Shown piece by piece: positions 50,182 through 60,599 of a DNA stretch of 64,000 nucleotides (positions within the stretch are counted from its first letter, which is position 1; the number at the start of each line of letters is the position of its first letter). Made by a program: the position numbers and the translations under genes. The DNA is from an uncultured Acinetobacter sp. GTDB lineage: Bacteria > Pseudomonadota > Gammaproteobacteria > Pseudomonadales > Moraxellaceae. A model generated the notes under the pieces. That model ran no database searches. It had not been told where the DNA came from and worked only from the letters and a program-made list of their open reading frames with translations. The stretch spans positions 1 to 64,000 of the forward strand of contig NZ_CANQTS010000002.1 in NCBI RefSeq assembly GCF_947626835.1. Direction: 5' to 3'.

Positions 50182-52738
50182 ATTCTACTTCATTAATCAG
50201 ATTTTCTAAGGAATCTGGGGCAGGTGTTGGCTTAGGCGTAGGTTGAGCCTGCATCGGAGGTGGTGCTTCACGTACAGGTTTTAAAGGTGCATCCCCTGGT
50301 AAATCAGCAAAGTCATTTTCTACACTACGTTTGGGTGCCACAGGAACAGGACGATACACAGGACGTGCTAAAGGTGGCGCACGATCTTGAGATGGCTCTT
50401 CAAGCTCAAGGCTTTGCGGTTGACTACGGTCACGTGGCGCTTTGGCTTTGGTATCTAAACTCACCCAAGCCGATGGGGTGCCTTTTAAGGATTTCTCCAT
50501 AAAATCACTCCAAATCGGTAACGCTGCTACACCACCGTATTCACGGCGGCCTAAGGTGGTCGGTTGGTCAAAGCCAACCCAAGTCACGGTGACTAACTTG
50601 CCATTAAAGCCTGCAAACCATGCATCTTTGGCATCATTGGTGGTACCTGTTTTACCACCTAAATCATCACGACCAATTTTTAACGCTGCACGGCCAGTAC
50701 CGTGGTTAATCACATCACGTAAAATATTGGCCATATCATAAGCTGAGCTTGATTTTAAAATACGCTGTGCTTGACGGTATTGTGTGGTATCAACAGTTTT
50801 AGTATCGCTTGTAGCTGCAACTGTGGTTGCAGGTTCAGAGGCGGCTTGAGCTTCAGAGGCGGCTTCTAAAAAAGCAGCATCATCGGCTGAAATGTCTTTT
50901 GCCTCTGTTGTTGGCGTCTCAGAGTCAATACAGCGAATACATGCATATTCAGGATTGGCGGTGTAAATTACTTTACCGTAAGCATCTTCAATACGTTCAA
51001 TAAAGTAAGGTTGGACACGGTAGCCACCATTGGCAAATGTGGCATAGCCTGTCGCCATTTGTACAGGTAAAACTTGTGGGGTACCCAATGCAATGGTGTA
51101 GTTACGAGGGATTTGATCTTCTTGTAAACCAAAATCCATAAATAACTGACGGGTACGTTCAAGGCCAACGCTTTGTAATAAACGCACTGAAACGGTATTA
51201 CGTGATAAATACAAGGCTCGACGCAATGGAATCATACCTAAATAGCGACCGTCTGAGTTACGAGGCGTCCATTTGCCAATCGTAATAGGCGAATCACTCA
51301 CCATGCTATGCGGTGTCATACCACGCTCAAGTGCCAAAGCATAGACAAAAGGTTTAATAATAGAACCGGGTTGGCGCCAACCTTGGGTAGCACGGTTAAA
51401 TTTAGATTGATAAAAGTTATAGCCACCGACCACAGCCTCTAAAGCACCATTATTGGGATTAATGGCAATCAGTTGACCTTGTACTTTTGGCACTTGGACT
51501 AAGGCCCAAGCAGTCTTTTCGGTATTGGGACGTAAACGTACAATATCTTTAACTTTGACAATTTGCGAAGCACGACTTGGCGCGCCACCAACACTATTGG
51601 CATTGCGATACGGGCGTGCCCATGACATCCCTGACCATGGCACGGTAACAGTTGAACCATCTTGCATCAGGGCATCAAAGGAATTGCTACTCACTTTGAC
51701 CACTTGTGCAGGGTAGGTATTGGCATAGGGGATAAAATCTTTTAAAGGTTTATCATGTGCTTCTGCACCGCGCCAACCATGACGACGATCATAGGCCTCT
51801 AACCCATCGCGTACCGCTTGTTCGGCATAGGCCTGACGTTCACTATGAATAGTGGTATAGACTTTATAGCCTGAATCGACCGCTTGCTCACCAAATTTAG
51901 ACACAAGTTCGCTACGCACCATTTCACCGACATAGGGAAAACGGTTACTGATACTGCGATCAGGGGTATTTAAATTGATCGGTTCGGCGATTGCTATTTG
52001 ATATTGCTCTTGGTTGATATAACCGAGTTGCAACATGCGCCCTAAAATCCAATTACGACGCTCTAAAGCACGTTCTGGATTGGCAATTGGATTATATTTC
52101 GATGGTGCTTTGGGTAAACCTGCCAACATCGCCATTTGCGAGATGGACAGTTCAGATAAGCTTTTATCGTAATAAATACGTGCTGCTGCGGTAATGCCGT
52201 AAGCATTTTTACCTAAGAAAATTTTATTGACATATAAAGTTAAAATTTCTTCTTTGGTTAAAGTTTGCTCAATTTTGCGTGCTAAAAAAACTTCAGTCAG
52301 TTTGCGTTTTAAAGTCCGTTCAGGGCTTAAGTAATAGTTTTTTGCTACTTGCATGGTGATGGTTGAACCACCAGTTTGCACATCAGAGCCTGTAACACTT
52401 TCTGTGACCGCACGTCCAAGCCCTTTAAAACTAATACCACTATGCTCAAAAAAAGCTGAATCTTCTGCGGCTAAAAAAGCATGTACAAAAGTTTGTGGAA
52501 TTTGGTTATAGTCAACAGGTACCGAAAGTTTGCCACCATATTCAGCAATCAGTTGATTATCCGAGCTATATACTTGCATAGGTTTAAGAAGCGGCGCTTT
52601 TTTAAGCGTCGACATATCGGGTAAAGATGGGGCAATATAGAGGTACATGCCATAAAAGCCCATTGGGATTGAGACTAAAATTATAATTATGCTCAAAAAA
52701 AATGGATGTACACGACCCGAACAAGATAGCTTTTTCAT
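50180..52738 (-). CDS. mrcA: Penicillin-binding protein 1A (bifunctional transglycosylase/transpeptidase)
   Basis: This class A PBP polymerises and cross-links peptidoglycan. The 852-aa protein has an N-terminal signal anchor (about residues 12-33) and a glycosyltransferase-51 domain with catalytic Glu in AAEDSAFFEHSG and TGGSTITMQ. An OB-like insert follows, then a transpeptidase domain with PGSIIKPFVYALAL (Ser-x-x-Lys), SRNTVS and GGKTGTTNDAKDAWF. The C-terminus is a Pro-rich tail. It is divergent from pilMNOPQ across 164 bp, the arrangement seen in Pseudomonas. The ribosome-binding site upstream of the ATG is weak. Confidence 0.96.
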   Translation of the reverse strand: MKKLSCSGRVHPFFLSIIIILVSIPMGFYGMYLYIAPSLPDMSTLKKAPLLKPMQVYSSDNQLIAEYGGKLSVPVDYNQIPQTFVHAFLAAEDSAFFEHSGISFKGLGRAVTESVTGSDVQTGGSTITMQVAKNYYLSPERTLKRKLTEVFLARKIEQTLTKEEILTLYVNKIFLGKNAYGITAAARIYYDKSLSELSISQMAMLAGLPKAPSKYNPIANPERALERRNWILGRMLQLGYINQEQYQIAIAEPINLNTPDRSISNRFPYVGEMVRSELVSKFGEQAVDSGYKVYTTIHSERQAYAEQAVRDGLEAYDRRHGWRGAEAHDKPLKDFIPYANTYPAQVVKVSSNSFDALMQDGSTVTVPWSGMSWARPYRNANSVGGAPSRASQIVKVKDIVRLRPNTEKTAWALVQVPKVQGQLIAINPNNGALEAVVGGYNFYQSKFNRATQGWRQPGSIIKPFVYALALERGMTPHSMVSDSPITIGKWTPRNSDGRYLGMIPLRRALYLSRNTVSVRLLQSVGLERTRQLFMDFGLQEDQIPRNYTIALGTPQVLPVQMATGYATFANGGYRVQPYFIERIEDAYGKVIYTANPEYACIRCIDSETPTTEAKDISADDAAFLEAASEAQAASEPATTVAATSDTKTVDTTQYRQAQRILKSSSAYDMANILRDVINHGTGRAALKIGRDDLGGKTGTTNDAKDAWFAGFNGKLVTVTWVGFDQPTTLGRREYGGVAALPIWSDFMEKSLKGTPSAWVSLDTKAKAPRDRSQPQSLELEEPSQDRAPPLARPVYRPVPVAPKRSVENDFADLPGDAPLKPVREAPPPMQAQPTPKPTPAPDSLENLINEVE

Positions 52739-52902
52739 AACAAGTAAGTTTTAATAAGAGCTAATGGCAAACTAATTGGTCGTCAGTATAGCCTTTACAC
52801 TTACGGATTGTTAGATGAGTTATTGTATCTGTAGAAAATTATAGACCTAGACCGGTTAGTGGATTTTTGTTTTTGGGGATAAAAAAATAATAGGACTACA
52901 TT

Positions 52903-53961
52903 GTGCTTAGGTTATATCGTAAACCAAACAAGGGGTTAATAGGCGTAGACATTAGTTCTACTTCTGTTAAGGTTTTAGAACTCGCTGTAAAGAATGGTAA
53001 GTATCATGTGGAAAGCTATGCACTTGTACCCTTACCTGAAGGCAGTGTCGTTGAAAAGAACGTTTTAAATGTAGAAGCGGTGGCGGATGCATTAGAGCGT
53101 GCTATTAATCTTGCTGACCCACATAGTGATCAGGCTGCCTTTGCAGTGCCAACGTCTATGGTGATTTCAAAAATCATTGAAATGGATGCTGACATGAGCG
53201 ATGACGAGCGTGAAATACAAATTCGAATGGATGCTGAGCAATACATTCCATTTCCACTGGATGAGGTGAGCCTTGATTTTGAGGTTTTACCTGAGCGTCT
53301 AGCAAATCCTCATCGGGTTAAAGTGCTTTTAGTTGCAACACGTCTTGAAAATATTAGTGTTCGCTCAGAAGTTTTAGAGTTAGCCGGTTTAACTCCAAAG
53401 GTTGCTGATGTAGAAAGCTGTGCGATTGAAAATGCCTATCAAGTCTTTGCAGATACTTTACCTGTTGGGGTAAATACCGTTGCAATTTTAGATATTGGTC
53501 ATACCATGACCACTTTATCTGTGATGCAACATGGCAAAGTCATTTATACCCGTGAACAAGTGTTTGGGGGTAAGCAGCTCACGCAAGATATTCAAAACCG
53601 TTATGGTCTATCGTTTGAAGAAGCGGGTCGTGCTAAAAGAACTCAAACTTTACCAGATGACTATGAAGCTGAAATCTTAGAGCCTTATTTAGATTCTGTG
53701 GTTCAACAAGCAGCGCGTTCTTTACAATTTTTCTTTTCTTCTTCCCAATTTAATGAAATTGATCATATTTTATTGGCTGGAGGTAACGCCAATATCACGG
53801 GGCTTGCAAAACTGATCCAGCAAAAACTCGGGTATCGCGTCACAGTTGCTAATCCATTCTTACAAATGGGTTTTTCAAGCAAAGTGGATGTGCAGAAAAT
53901 TGAAAAAGATGCATCTTCCTTGATGGTGGCCTGTGGCCTTGCAATACGGAGTTTTGATTAA
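52903..53961 (+). CDS. pilM: Type IV pilus assembly protein PilM
   Basis: PilM is a cytoplasmic actin-like ATPase-fold protein that binds the N-terminus of PilN and anchors the pilus alignment complex. The 352-aa chain begins with GLIGVDISSTSVKVLEL (phosphate-1-like motif) and has VAILDIGHTMTTLSV and LAGGNANITGL. Start is GTG with AGGA 7 nt upstream. Its stop overlaps the pilN start by one base. Confidence 0.96.
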   Translation: MLRLYRKPNKGLIGVDISSTSVKVLELAVKNGKYHVESYALVPLPEGSVVEKNVLNVEAVADALERAINLADPHSDQAAFAVPTSMVISKIIEMDADMSDDEREIQIRMDAEQYIPFPLDEVSLDFEVLPERLANPHRVKVLLVATRLENISVRSEVLELAGLTPKVADVESCAIENAYQVFADTLPVGVNTVAILDIGHTMTTLSVMQHGKVIYTREQVFGGKQLTQDIQNRYGLSFEEAGRAKRTQTLPDDYEAEILEPYLDSVVQQAARSLQFFFSSSQFNEIDHILLAGGNANITGLAKLIQQKLGYRVTVANPFLQMGFSSKVDVQKIEKDASSLMVACGLAIRSFD

Positions 53962-54611
53962 TGCCAAGAATTAACTTACTCCCTTGGCGTGATGAGCTAA
54001 GAGAAAAAAGAAAAAAAGAATTTATTGCAGTTTCAATTGGCGTGGCATTAATTGGGGTGTTAGGGGTTGTAGGTACGTGGATGTACTTCGATCATAAACT
54101 TGAAGATCAAAATCAAGCCAATCAATTGGTGATGACCACCAATCAAAATCTTGATACACAATTGAAGTCTTTAGAAGGTTTACAAGAGCAACGTGATGCC
54201 ATTGTAGAACGCATGAAGCTGATTCAAGGTTTACAAGGTCAGCGCCCTGTCGCAGTGCGTCTTGTCGATGAATTGGTACGTGTGACGCCAAGTAACATGC
54301 ATATTACCAAGTTTGTACGTCAGGCTGATAAATTTACCATCGAAGGACGTGCTGATAGTCCAAATACTGTGGCAGACTTATTGCGTGGCTTAGAGGCGTC
54401 ATCTTGGTATCGTAATGCCTTTATGAACTCATTCTTAGCGGCAGAAGAAAGCAAAGATAAACCTGCAAGTTCCTTAGTGCCACGCCGTGAAGACAGTTAT
54501 GGCGCATTTGTGGTCACGGTTGATCTTGATGAGATTAAATTGGATGCAGTAGCTATAGAAGAGCTACCTGCAAGTGAAGCCAATGTAACAGCAGCGGGGG
54601 CACAGCCATGA
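53961..54611 (+). CDS. pilN: Type IV pilus inner-membrane protein PilN
   Basis: This 216-aa bitopic protein begins with the conserved PilM-binding motif MPRINLLPWRDELREKRKKE, has one helix (about residues 23-42), a periplasmic coiled coil and a ferredoxin-like domain. It forms heterodimers with PilO. Start overlaps pilM (TAATG), and its end overlaps pilO by 4 bp. The C-terminal tail is acidic and Ala-rich. Confidence 0.95.
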   Translation: MPRINLLPWRDELREKRKKEFIAVSIGVALIGVLGVVGTWMYFDHKLEDQNQANQLVMTTNQNLDTQLKSLEGLQEQRDAIVERMKLIQGLQGQRPVAVRLVDELVRVTPSNMHITKFVRQADKFTIEGRADSPNTVADLLRGLEASSWYRNAFMNSFLAAEESKDKPASSLVPRREDSYGAFVVTVDLDEIKLDAVAIEELPASEANVTAAGAQP

Positions 54612-55318
54612 GTCGTGAACAATTCGATGAATTAACGCAAGATCAAGCAGTTCGCCCCAAAAAGAAAATGACCGTTGAGAAATTCTTTCAACAGTTTAAT
54701 ACCCTTGATACCAGTAACTACGGTGGTTGGCCTTTATCAGTTAAAATTACCTGTTGGTTGTTTTTATTATTACTGACAGCGGCGATTGGCTATTTTTTAG
54801 CGATTAAACCTAAGTTAGATGCAATTGAAACTGCCCGTGCCCAAGAACAACAATTGTTGAATGAATTCCGTGAAAAGGATTCAAAGTTGCGTAACTTGCA
54901 GCAGTATCAAGCGCAATTGATTGAGATGCAGGCCAACTTTAATCAACAATTAGAGCAATTGCCTAAAGAAACTGAGATTCCAGGCTTAGTTGAAGATATT
55001 AACATTACGGGCGTCAATGCAGGACTGCGCTTTAAGAATATTCGTTTGCAAGATGAAATCAAGCAAGAATTCTTTATTGAGCAACCCATTGAAATGGAAG
55101 CCACAGGCGACTATCACGCCTTTGGTTCTTTTGTGGGTGCGATTGCTGCATTACCACGTATTGTCACTTTACATGACTTTGAAATTTCAGCAGTTGAGAG
55201 TAAAGAAAAACGTGCTGAAGTGCCTGTGATCACTTATAAAGTGAATGCCAAGACCTATCGTTATATTGGTACTACAGAACAAGCCGCAGATACAGCAGCT
55301 CAAGAGGGGACGCCATAA
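54608..55318 (+). CDS. pilO: Type IV pilus inner-membrane protein PilO
   Basis: This 236-aa bitopic partner of PilN has a cytoplasmic N-terminus of about 50 residues, one helix (about 50-70), a Gln-rich coiled coil (FREKDSKLRNLQQYQAQL) and a periplasmic ferredoxin-like domain. It overlaps pilN by 4 bp (ATGA) and pilP by one base, so translation is coupled throughout. Confidence 0.95.
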   Translation: MSREQFDELTQDQAVRPKKKMTVEKFFQQFNTLDTSNYGGWPLSVKITCWLFLLLLTAAIGYFLAIKPKLDAIETARAQEQQLLNEFREKDSKLRNLQQYQAQLIEMQANFNQQLEQLPKETEIPGLVEDINITGVNAGLRFKNIRLQDEIKQEFFIEQPIEMEATGDYHAFGSFVGAIAALPRIVTLHDFEISAVESKEKRAEVPVITYKVNAKTYRYIGTTEQAADTAAQEGTP

Positions 55319-55848
55319 TGCAAATGAGCAAAATTAGCTTAAGCTGCCTCTTAGGTTTAGCTTTGGTTGGATGTGACTCACGGATTGATACTGTGAATCA
55401 GCAGATGGCAGAGATTCGTAATCAACCACCTTTACCGATTGAGCCTGCACCTGTCTTTATGCCAGTACCTACATTTGACTATGCTGCCCATCAATTAAAA
55501 AGTCCGTTTATGCCAACCTCTTTGGCTGCAGAACTTAAAATTATGGCAGGTAAACGTGTTTATCCAAACTTTGCACGTACGCCACAGCCTTTAGAAAGTT
55601 ATGCTTTAGAAACTTTAAATATGAAAGGCAGTATGCGCAGTACATCGGGCAAAGTGACCGCTGTGATTCAAACCCCAGATGGTGAGCTTGAGCGTGTACA
55701 AGTGGGAAGTTATATGGGCAATAACCATGGGCGAATCGTGCGTATTACACCTACACAAATTGATCTGATCGAAATCATTCCTGATGGTCGTGAAGGGTAT
55801 TTAGAACGTCCACGTAGCCTTGTACTGCTTGGTGCAGCAGCGCCTTAA
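55318..55848 (+). CDS. pilP: Type IV pilus lipoprotein PilP
   Basis: This 176-aa lipoprotein has a type II signal peptide with lipobox LALVGC (Cys19) and a C-terminal beta domain (GKVTAVIQTPDGELERVQVGSYMG). It links PilN/PilO to the PilQ secretin in the periplasm. A GAGGGG site lies in the end of pilO. It is followed 9 bp later by pilQ. Confidence 0.95.
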   Translation: MQMSKISLSCLLGLALVGCDSRIDTVNQQMAEIRNQPPLPIEPAPVFMPVPTFDYAAHQLKSPFMPTSLAAELKIMAGKRVYPNFARTPQPLESYALETLNMKGSMRSTSGKVTAVIQTPDGELERVQVGSYMGNNHGRIVRITPTQIDLIEIIPDGREGYLERPRSLVLLGAAAP

Positions 55849-55857
55849 GGAATAACA

Positions 55858-58047
55858 ATGAAGAATAGTGTGAAAGATTTTATTTTTGGGGATGGTGATA
55901 CCATGAATTTATTCCGTCAGTTTTCGATGGCAACTGTAGCCATGGCCGTAATGCAAGTCGCCAATGCGCAAGTCAGCATTACCAATATTGTGCCGATGCA
56001 AGTACCCAATCAAGGCACTGAAATTCGTGTCATGTTTAACGGTGTACCACCTGAGCCACAAGCTTATCAACTTGAAAGTCCATCACGTTTAATTTTGGAT
56101 TTTGAAAAAACCGCGCAAATCTTAAAACAAAACAATATTGCCATTGCTACTAAAGAAGCGAGCAATTTGGATGTCATGTCAGATGCTGAACGTTCGCGTT
56201 TAACCATTAACTTGGCAGATGCAGGTGCTTTCACGACGCGTGTTGAAGGCAACACTTACATCTTAAAAATCAATCCAACGGCATCTACTGGCGCAACAGC
56301 AGTCCCTGTAGCTGCAGCTAAACAAGCCCAAGGCATTACCAATATTGGCTTTGAACGTGGTTCAAGTGGTGAAGGCTTAGTGGTGATTGATTTAGCTGGT
56401 GCAAATACCCCTGTTGATGTACAACAGCAAGGTAGTAGAATCGTCGTACGTACCTTAGGCAACAAAGTGCCAACACACTTGGCACGCCGCTTAAATGTCA
56501 ATGACTTTGCCACCCCTGCTTCAACCATTGATGCGCAAAACAATGGCAATAATGGGATCGTGACGATTCAGACCAATGGTAGCTATGAATATATGGCCTA
56601 TCAAGCTGAAAACAAATTGACCATTTCAGTTAAACGTCCTGTAGATCGTAGTACTTTGACAGCTCAGCAAGCTGTAACGCGTACGGTACAGCATTATAAT
56701 GGTAAAAAAATCTCGCTTGATTTCCAAGACATCGAAGTGCGCCGTGTTTTACAGTTGTTGGCAGATTTTACCGGTATTAACATGGTGGCAGCCGATACGG
56801 TACAAGGCAATATCACTTTACGCCTAAAAGATGTACCTTGGGATCAAGCTTTAGATATTATCTTAAAAACCAAGAATTTAGACAAACGCCATAATGGTAA
56901 TGTGATTTGGATTGCCCCACTTCCTGAGCTGACCAAAGCTGAAGAAGAAGAAGCCAAAGCATTAGCGCAAAGCATTAAACTTGCTCCCTTACAAACTGAG
57001 TATGTGCAATTGAGTTATGCCAAAGCTACCGACATTGAAAAACTCATTGTCGATGGTCGTAATGCAGGTAATCGCAATAACAACAGTGGATCTTCTGCAG
57101 GCAGTGATTTGCTGGGTGATAGCGTTGGTTCATTACTCAGCCCACGCGGTACGGTATCAGTCGACCCACGTACCAACACTTTAATTATTAATGATACCTC
57201 GACCAAAATTGATCAAATTCGTAAGATGATTGATTTACTTGATGTTTCGGTCAAGCAGGTGATGGTTGAAGCCCGTATTGTACGAGCTTCTACCGACTTT
57301 ACCAAAGAAATGGGAGTCAAGTGGGGCTTAGTTTCACAAGGGATTAATAAAAATGATCACTTACTGGTCGGTGGTAGTGACCAAACCTTGTGGGATTTAC
57401 GTGATGAACCCAATGAAAATGGCGGCTATGACATTCAACGTCCAGATAATTTAAACGTAGATTTAGGTGTGGCGGGCGCAGCTGGTCGTGTGGCGTTTGG
57501 TTTAATTAGTTTATCTGACTTTATGTTAGACCTTGAGCTTTCTGCTTTACAATCTGATGGTTATGGTGAAGTTATTTCGACACCAAAAGTCTTAACCGCA
57601 GATAAACAACAGGCCAAAGTAGCATCTGGTCAACAGATCCCTTATCAAACCACTTCATCTTCAGGTGGTAGTACAACAGTAGATACCCAGTTTAAAGATG
57701 CTTTATTAAGTTTAGAAGTCACGCCAAGTATTACGCCAGATGGCAAAGTACAAATGCAGCTTTTAATCAATAGCGATTCACCATCAGGTACAGCACCAAA
57801 TGGCGAGATCATTTTAAATAAAAATGAAATCAATACCAACGTGTTGGTCAATAATGGCGAAACTGTGGTGCTAGGTGGGATCTTTGAGCAAGAAACCCAA
57901 ACTCAACAAACCAAAGTCCCATTCTTAGGTGATTTGCCATATGTGGGTCGTTTGTTCCGTAGAGATTTGAAATCTGAAGATAAGCGTGAGCTATTGATTT
58001 TTGTTACACCACGAATTGTTAATGACAGTGTTTCAAGAAATCATTAA
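55858..58047 (+). CDS. pilQ: Type IV pilus secretin PilQ
   Basis: PilQ forms the outer-membrane channel for the pilus and for DNA uptake. The 729-aa precursor has a signal peptide whose hydrophobic core lies at about residues 20-37. AMIN domains bind peptidoglycan (to about 270), an STN/N0 domain follows (ISLDFQDIEVRRVLQLLADF, about 282-350), then an N1/KH-type domain with a Ser/Gly/Asn-rich insert (NRNNNSGSSAGSD) and the secretin domain (about 460-725, ending KRELLIFVTPRIV). The start at 55858 has AAGGA; MNLFRQ at 55903 would give a shorter signal peptide and is an alternative. Confidence 0.96.
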   Translation: MKNSVKDFIFGDGDTMNLFRQFSMATVAMAVMQVANAQVSITNIVPMQVPNQGTEIRVMFNGVPPEPQAYQLESPSRLILDFEKTAQILKQNNIAIATKEASNLDVMSDAERSRLTINLADAGAFTTRVEGNTYILKINPTASTGATAVPVAAAKQAQGITNIGFERGSSGEGLVVIDLAGANTPVDVQQQGSRIVVRTLGNKVPTHLARRLNVNDFATPASTIDAQNNGNNGIVTIQTNGSYEYMAYQAENKLTISVKRPVDRSTLTAQQAVTRTVQHYNGKKISLDFQDIEVRRVLQLLADFTGINMVAADTVQGNITLRLKDVPWDQALDIILKTKNLDKRHNGNVIWIAPLPELTKAEEEEAKALAQSIKLAPLQTEYVQLSYAKATDIEKLIVDGRNAGNRNNNSGSSAGSDLLGDSVGSLLSPRGTVSVDPRTNTLIINDTSTKIDQIRKMIDLLDVSVKQVMVEARIVRASTDFTKEMGVKWGLVSQGINKNDHLLVGGSDQTLWDLRDEPNENGGYDIQRPDNLNVDLGVAGAAGRVAFGLISLSDFMLDLELSALQSDGYGEVISTPKVLTADKQQAKVASGQQIPYQTTSSSGGSTTVDTQFKDALLSLEVTPSITPDGKVQMQLLINSDSPSGTAPNGEIILNKNEINTNVLVNNGETVVLGGIFEQETQTQQTKVPFLGDLPYVGRLFRRDLKSEDKRELLIFVTPRIVNDSVSRNH

Positions 58048-58084
58048 TATATTTTCAATTTAAGCAAAATTAATAGGTGACTCC

Positions 58085-58636
58085 TTGCCAAGCAAAGAGT
58101 TTGATACCCTACCAAATATCTATTTGGTAGGGCCCATGGGGGCAGGTAAAACCACAGTTGGTCGTCATTTGGCAGAGCTGTTAGGACGTGAGTTTTTAGA
58201 CAGTGATCACGAAATTGAACGTAAAACTGGGGCCTCCATCCCATGGATCTTTGACAAAGAAGGCGAAGTTGGTTTTCGTGAACGTGAAACTGCGGTCATT
58301 GATGAGCTAACTGAACGTTCAGCTTTGGTGCTGGCTACAGGTGGTGGTGCAGTGACCCAAGCCCCAAATCGTCAATTCTTAAAACAACGTGGCATCGTTG
58401 TTTATCTGTATACGCCGGTTGAAATTCAATTACAGCGTACCTATCGCGATAAAAATCGTCCCTTATTACAAGTTGAAAATCCTGAGCAAAAGCTACAAGA
58501 GCTGCTTGAAATTCGTGATCCTTTATATCGTGAAGTGGCTCATTATATTATTGAAACCAACCAAGGCGCTGCGCGTGATTTAGCGCAAAAAATCTTGAAT
58601 TTGATTTCAAATAACTCTCAAGTATCAGTTGAATAA
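58085..58636 (+). CDS. aroK: Shikimate kinase
   Basis: AroK phosphorylates shikimate in the chorismate pathway. The 183-aa chain has Walker [13 protein letters not shown], the shikimate-binding Asp and Arg in [12 protein letters not shown] and VGFRERE, ATGGGAV, and the lid RDKNRPLL. Start is TTG with AGGTGA at ideal spacing; no ATG precedes the Walker motif in frame. It begins 37 bp after pilQ, keeping the conserved pilQ-aroK-aroB order and probably one transcript. Confidence 0.95.
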   Translation: MPSKEFDTLPNIYLVGPMGAGKTTVGRHLAELLGREFLDSDHEIERKTGASIPWIFDKEGEVGFRERETAVIDELTERSALVLATGGGAVTQAPNRQFLKQRGIVVYLYTPVEIQLQRTYRDKNRPLLQVENPEQKLQELLEIRDPLYREVAHYIIETNQGAARDLAQKILNLISNNSQVSVE

Positions 58637-58650
58637 GCGATCTTAACATC

Positions 58651-59730
58651 ATGCAAACTTTACACGTTGAACTCGGTGATCGTCGTTATCCGATCTTTAT
58701 TGGTAGTGACTTAAATCCTCAAGCATTACTTGAACCGTATATTAAAGGTCGTCAGGTGATGATTGTCAGTAATACAACGGTTGCACCGCTGTATTTACAG
58801 CATTATGTCACCGCCCTTAAAGCCTTAGACAAGACGGTTGCGACGTGTATTTTGCCTGATGGTGAGCAGTACAAAAACATTGAGCATTTAAATTTAATTT
58901 TTGACGCCTTACTTGAAGCGGGTTTTAACCGTGACTGCACGGTGCTTGCTTTAGGCGGTGGTGTAATTGGCGATATGGCAGGCTTTGCCTCAGCAGCCTT
59001 CCAACGTGGCGTGTATTTTGTACAAGTGCCAACCACGCTATTATCACAAGTAGATTCCAGTGTGGGTGGTAAAACAGGGATTAATCATCCTTTAGGTAAA
59101 AACATGATTGGTGCATTTCAGCAGCCACAAGTGGTACTCGCTGATATGTCACAGTTAAAAACACTCCCCCCGCGTGAACTCTCGGCTGGTCTTGCCGAAG
59201 TGATTAAATATGCATTGTTAGGTGATGTTGAGTTTTTGGCATGGCTTGAAACCCACATGGAACAATTGGTTGCAGGCGATGCTGAGCTTTTGGCTCAAGC
59301 GGTGTATCGTTCATGTGCCCATAAAGCACGTATTGTGGCCAATGACGAAAAAGAACAAGGCGAGCGTGCTTTACTCAATTTAGGTCATACCTTTGGTCAT
59401 GCCATTGAATCATATTTAGGGTATGGCGAGTGGCTGCATGGTGAAGCTGTGGCGACTGGTATGGTGATGGCGGCCGATTTATCGATGCGCATGGGCTGGA
59501 TTTCAGCCGAGGATTTAGAGCGTACAAAAAAAATCATTTCTCGTGCCAACTTACCGATCGTTTGTCCTAAAATTCCACTCGATGAATTCTTAGCTTTTAT
59601 GGCGCATGACAAAAAAGTTTTAAACGGACAATTGCGCTTGGTCTTGCTTGAAAACTTAGGCAAAGCGGTGATTACCAAAGCATTTGATGTAGAATTGATG
59701 CAGCAGGCAATTTTAGCCCACCAAGAATAA
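58651..59730 (+). CDS. aroB: 3-dehydroquinate synthase
   Basis: AroB converts DAHP to 3-dehydroquinate with NAD and a divalent metal. The 359-aa chain has [19 protein letters not shown] (NAD loop), [13 protein letters not shown] and metal-ligand histidines in [11 protein letters not shown] and GEAVATGM. Length is normal. It follows aroK by 14 bp, in the same operon. Confidence 0.97.
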   Translation: MQTLHVELGDRRYPIFIGSDLNPQALLEPYIKGRQVMIVSNTTVAPLYLQHYVTALKALDKTVATCILPDGEQYKNIEHLNLIFDALLEAGFNRDCTVLALGGGVIGDMAGFASAAFQRGVYFVQVPTTLLSQVDSSVGGKTGINHPLGKNMIGAFQQPQVVLADMSQLKTLPPRELSAGLAEVIKYALLGDVEFLAWLETHMEQLVAGDAELLAQAVYRSCAHKARIVANDEKEQGERALLNLGHTFGHAIESYLGYGEWLHGEAVATGMVMAADLSMRMGWISAEDLERTKKIISRANLPIVCPKIPLDEFLAFMAHDKKVLNGQLRLVLLENLGKAVITKAFDVELMQQAILAHQE

Positions 59731-59738
59731 GGTTTACT

Positions 59739-60599
59739 ATGGCAGCTATCCGCACCTCAAAGCAAAAATTACAGCACACCTTTTGGTTGGGTTGCGGACT
59801 GCTGTGTTTATCTGGCGCACTCATTGCATGGGCCATCACCGATCAAGATCAACTTGAAGTGGTAGAAGTGGCCAAAGAAGCGCAAATCCCTGTACAAATT
59901 CAACCTGAAAAAGTCGCTGCAACCACGCATTTGGGTGGTTTGTTAGAGCAAGTGCGGCCTTTAGATATGACCACACGTGTGGTGGCAACAGGTCAACATG
60001 AAGCTGAATTTCGTGGCAATAAATTTATTGAAGACAATAAAAACAAATATGTGATTGAGTTGTTTCGTGTTTCTGAAGAACAAATTATTAATACGTTTTT
60101 AAAGAAACAAACACAGCGTAAAGACTATCGTTATTTACGTTTAAGCGGCGAAAATCAAGCTGAGCAATATGTGATGCTGTATGGCTTATATGGCAATCAA
60201 GACCAAGCGAAGGCAGCCCTTGCTGCCACCAATTTTGGTTTACCAAAATCAGCGCAAGCTCATGTAACGGCGCTGAGCGACTATCAAGAATTCGTCAATG
60301 ATATGGGTTCGGATGAACTCGGTTTAAATAAAAAGTTATATGAAGTAAAACTACGCCCTGTGGCCTTACCGCGTGTAGATGAAAGCGTATTGGCTGAAGC
60401 CAAACGTAACTTAGCCCGTCAGCAAGCGCTGACTCGTACTACACCACGTCAAACGGCTGTGTCTCCTCAGTCACAAAATCAAACTGCACCTACTATTCAT
60501 CCTGAAAAAGCCACCACATCAACTACAATTGTACGTCGTGATCAACAAGGTACTGTGGTGGATGTTGAGAAAACCCAGAGCCAAAGCAACGGCGAATAG
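59739..60599 (+). CDS. DamX-like SPOR-domain membrane protein
   Basis: This 286-aa protein has one membrane helix (about residues 14-33) and a central SPOR-like domain (about 95-185: YVIELFRVSEEQIINTFLKK, VMLYGLYGNQDQAKAAL). The tail is Thr/Gln-rich and unstructured. SPOR domains bind denuded peptidoglycan and target proteins to the septum. The gene occupies the damX position after aroB, as in other gammaproteobacteria, but unlike enterobacterial DamX its SPOR domain is central. Role in division is inferred from domain and position. Confidence 0.85.
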   Translation: MAAIRTSKQKLQHTFWLGCGLLCLSGALIAWAITDQDQLEVVEVAKEAQIPVQIQPEKVAATTHLGGLLEQVRPLDMTTRVVATGQHEAEFRGNKFIEDNKNKYVIELFRVSEEQIINTFLKKQTQRKDYRYLRLSGENQAEQYVMLYGLYGNQDQAKAALAATNFGLPKSAQAHVTALSDYQEFVNDMGSDELGLNKKLYEVKLRPVALPRVDESVLAEAKRNLARQQALTRTTPRQTAVSPQSQNQTAPTIHPEKATTSTTIVRRDQQGTVVDVEKTQSQSNGE

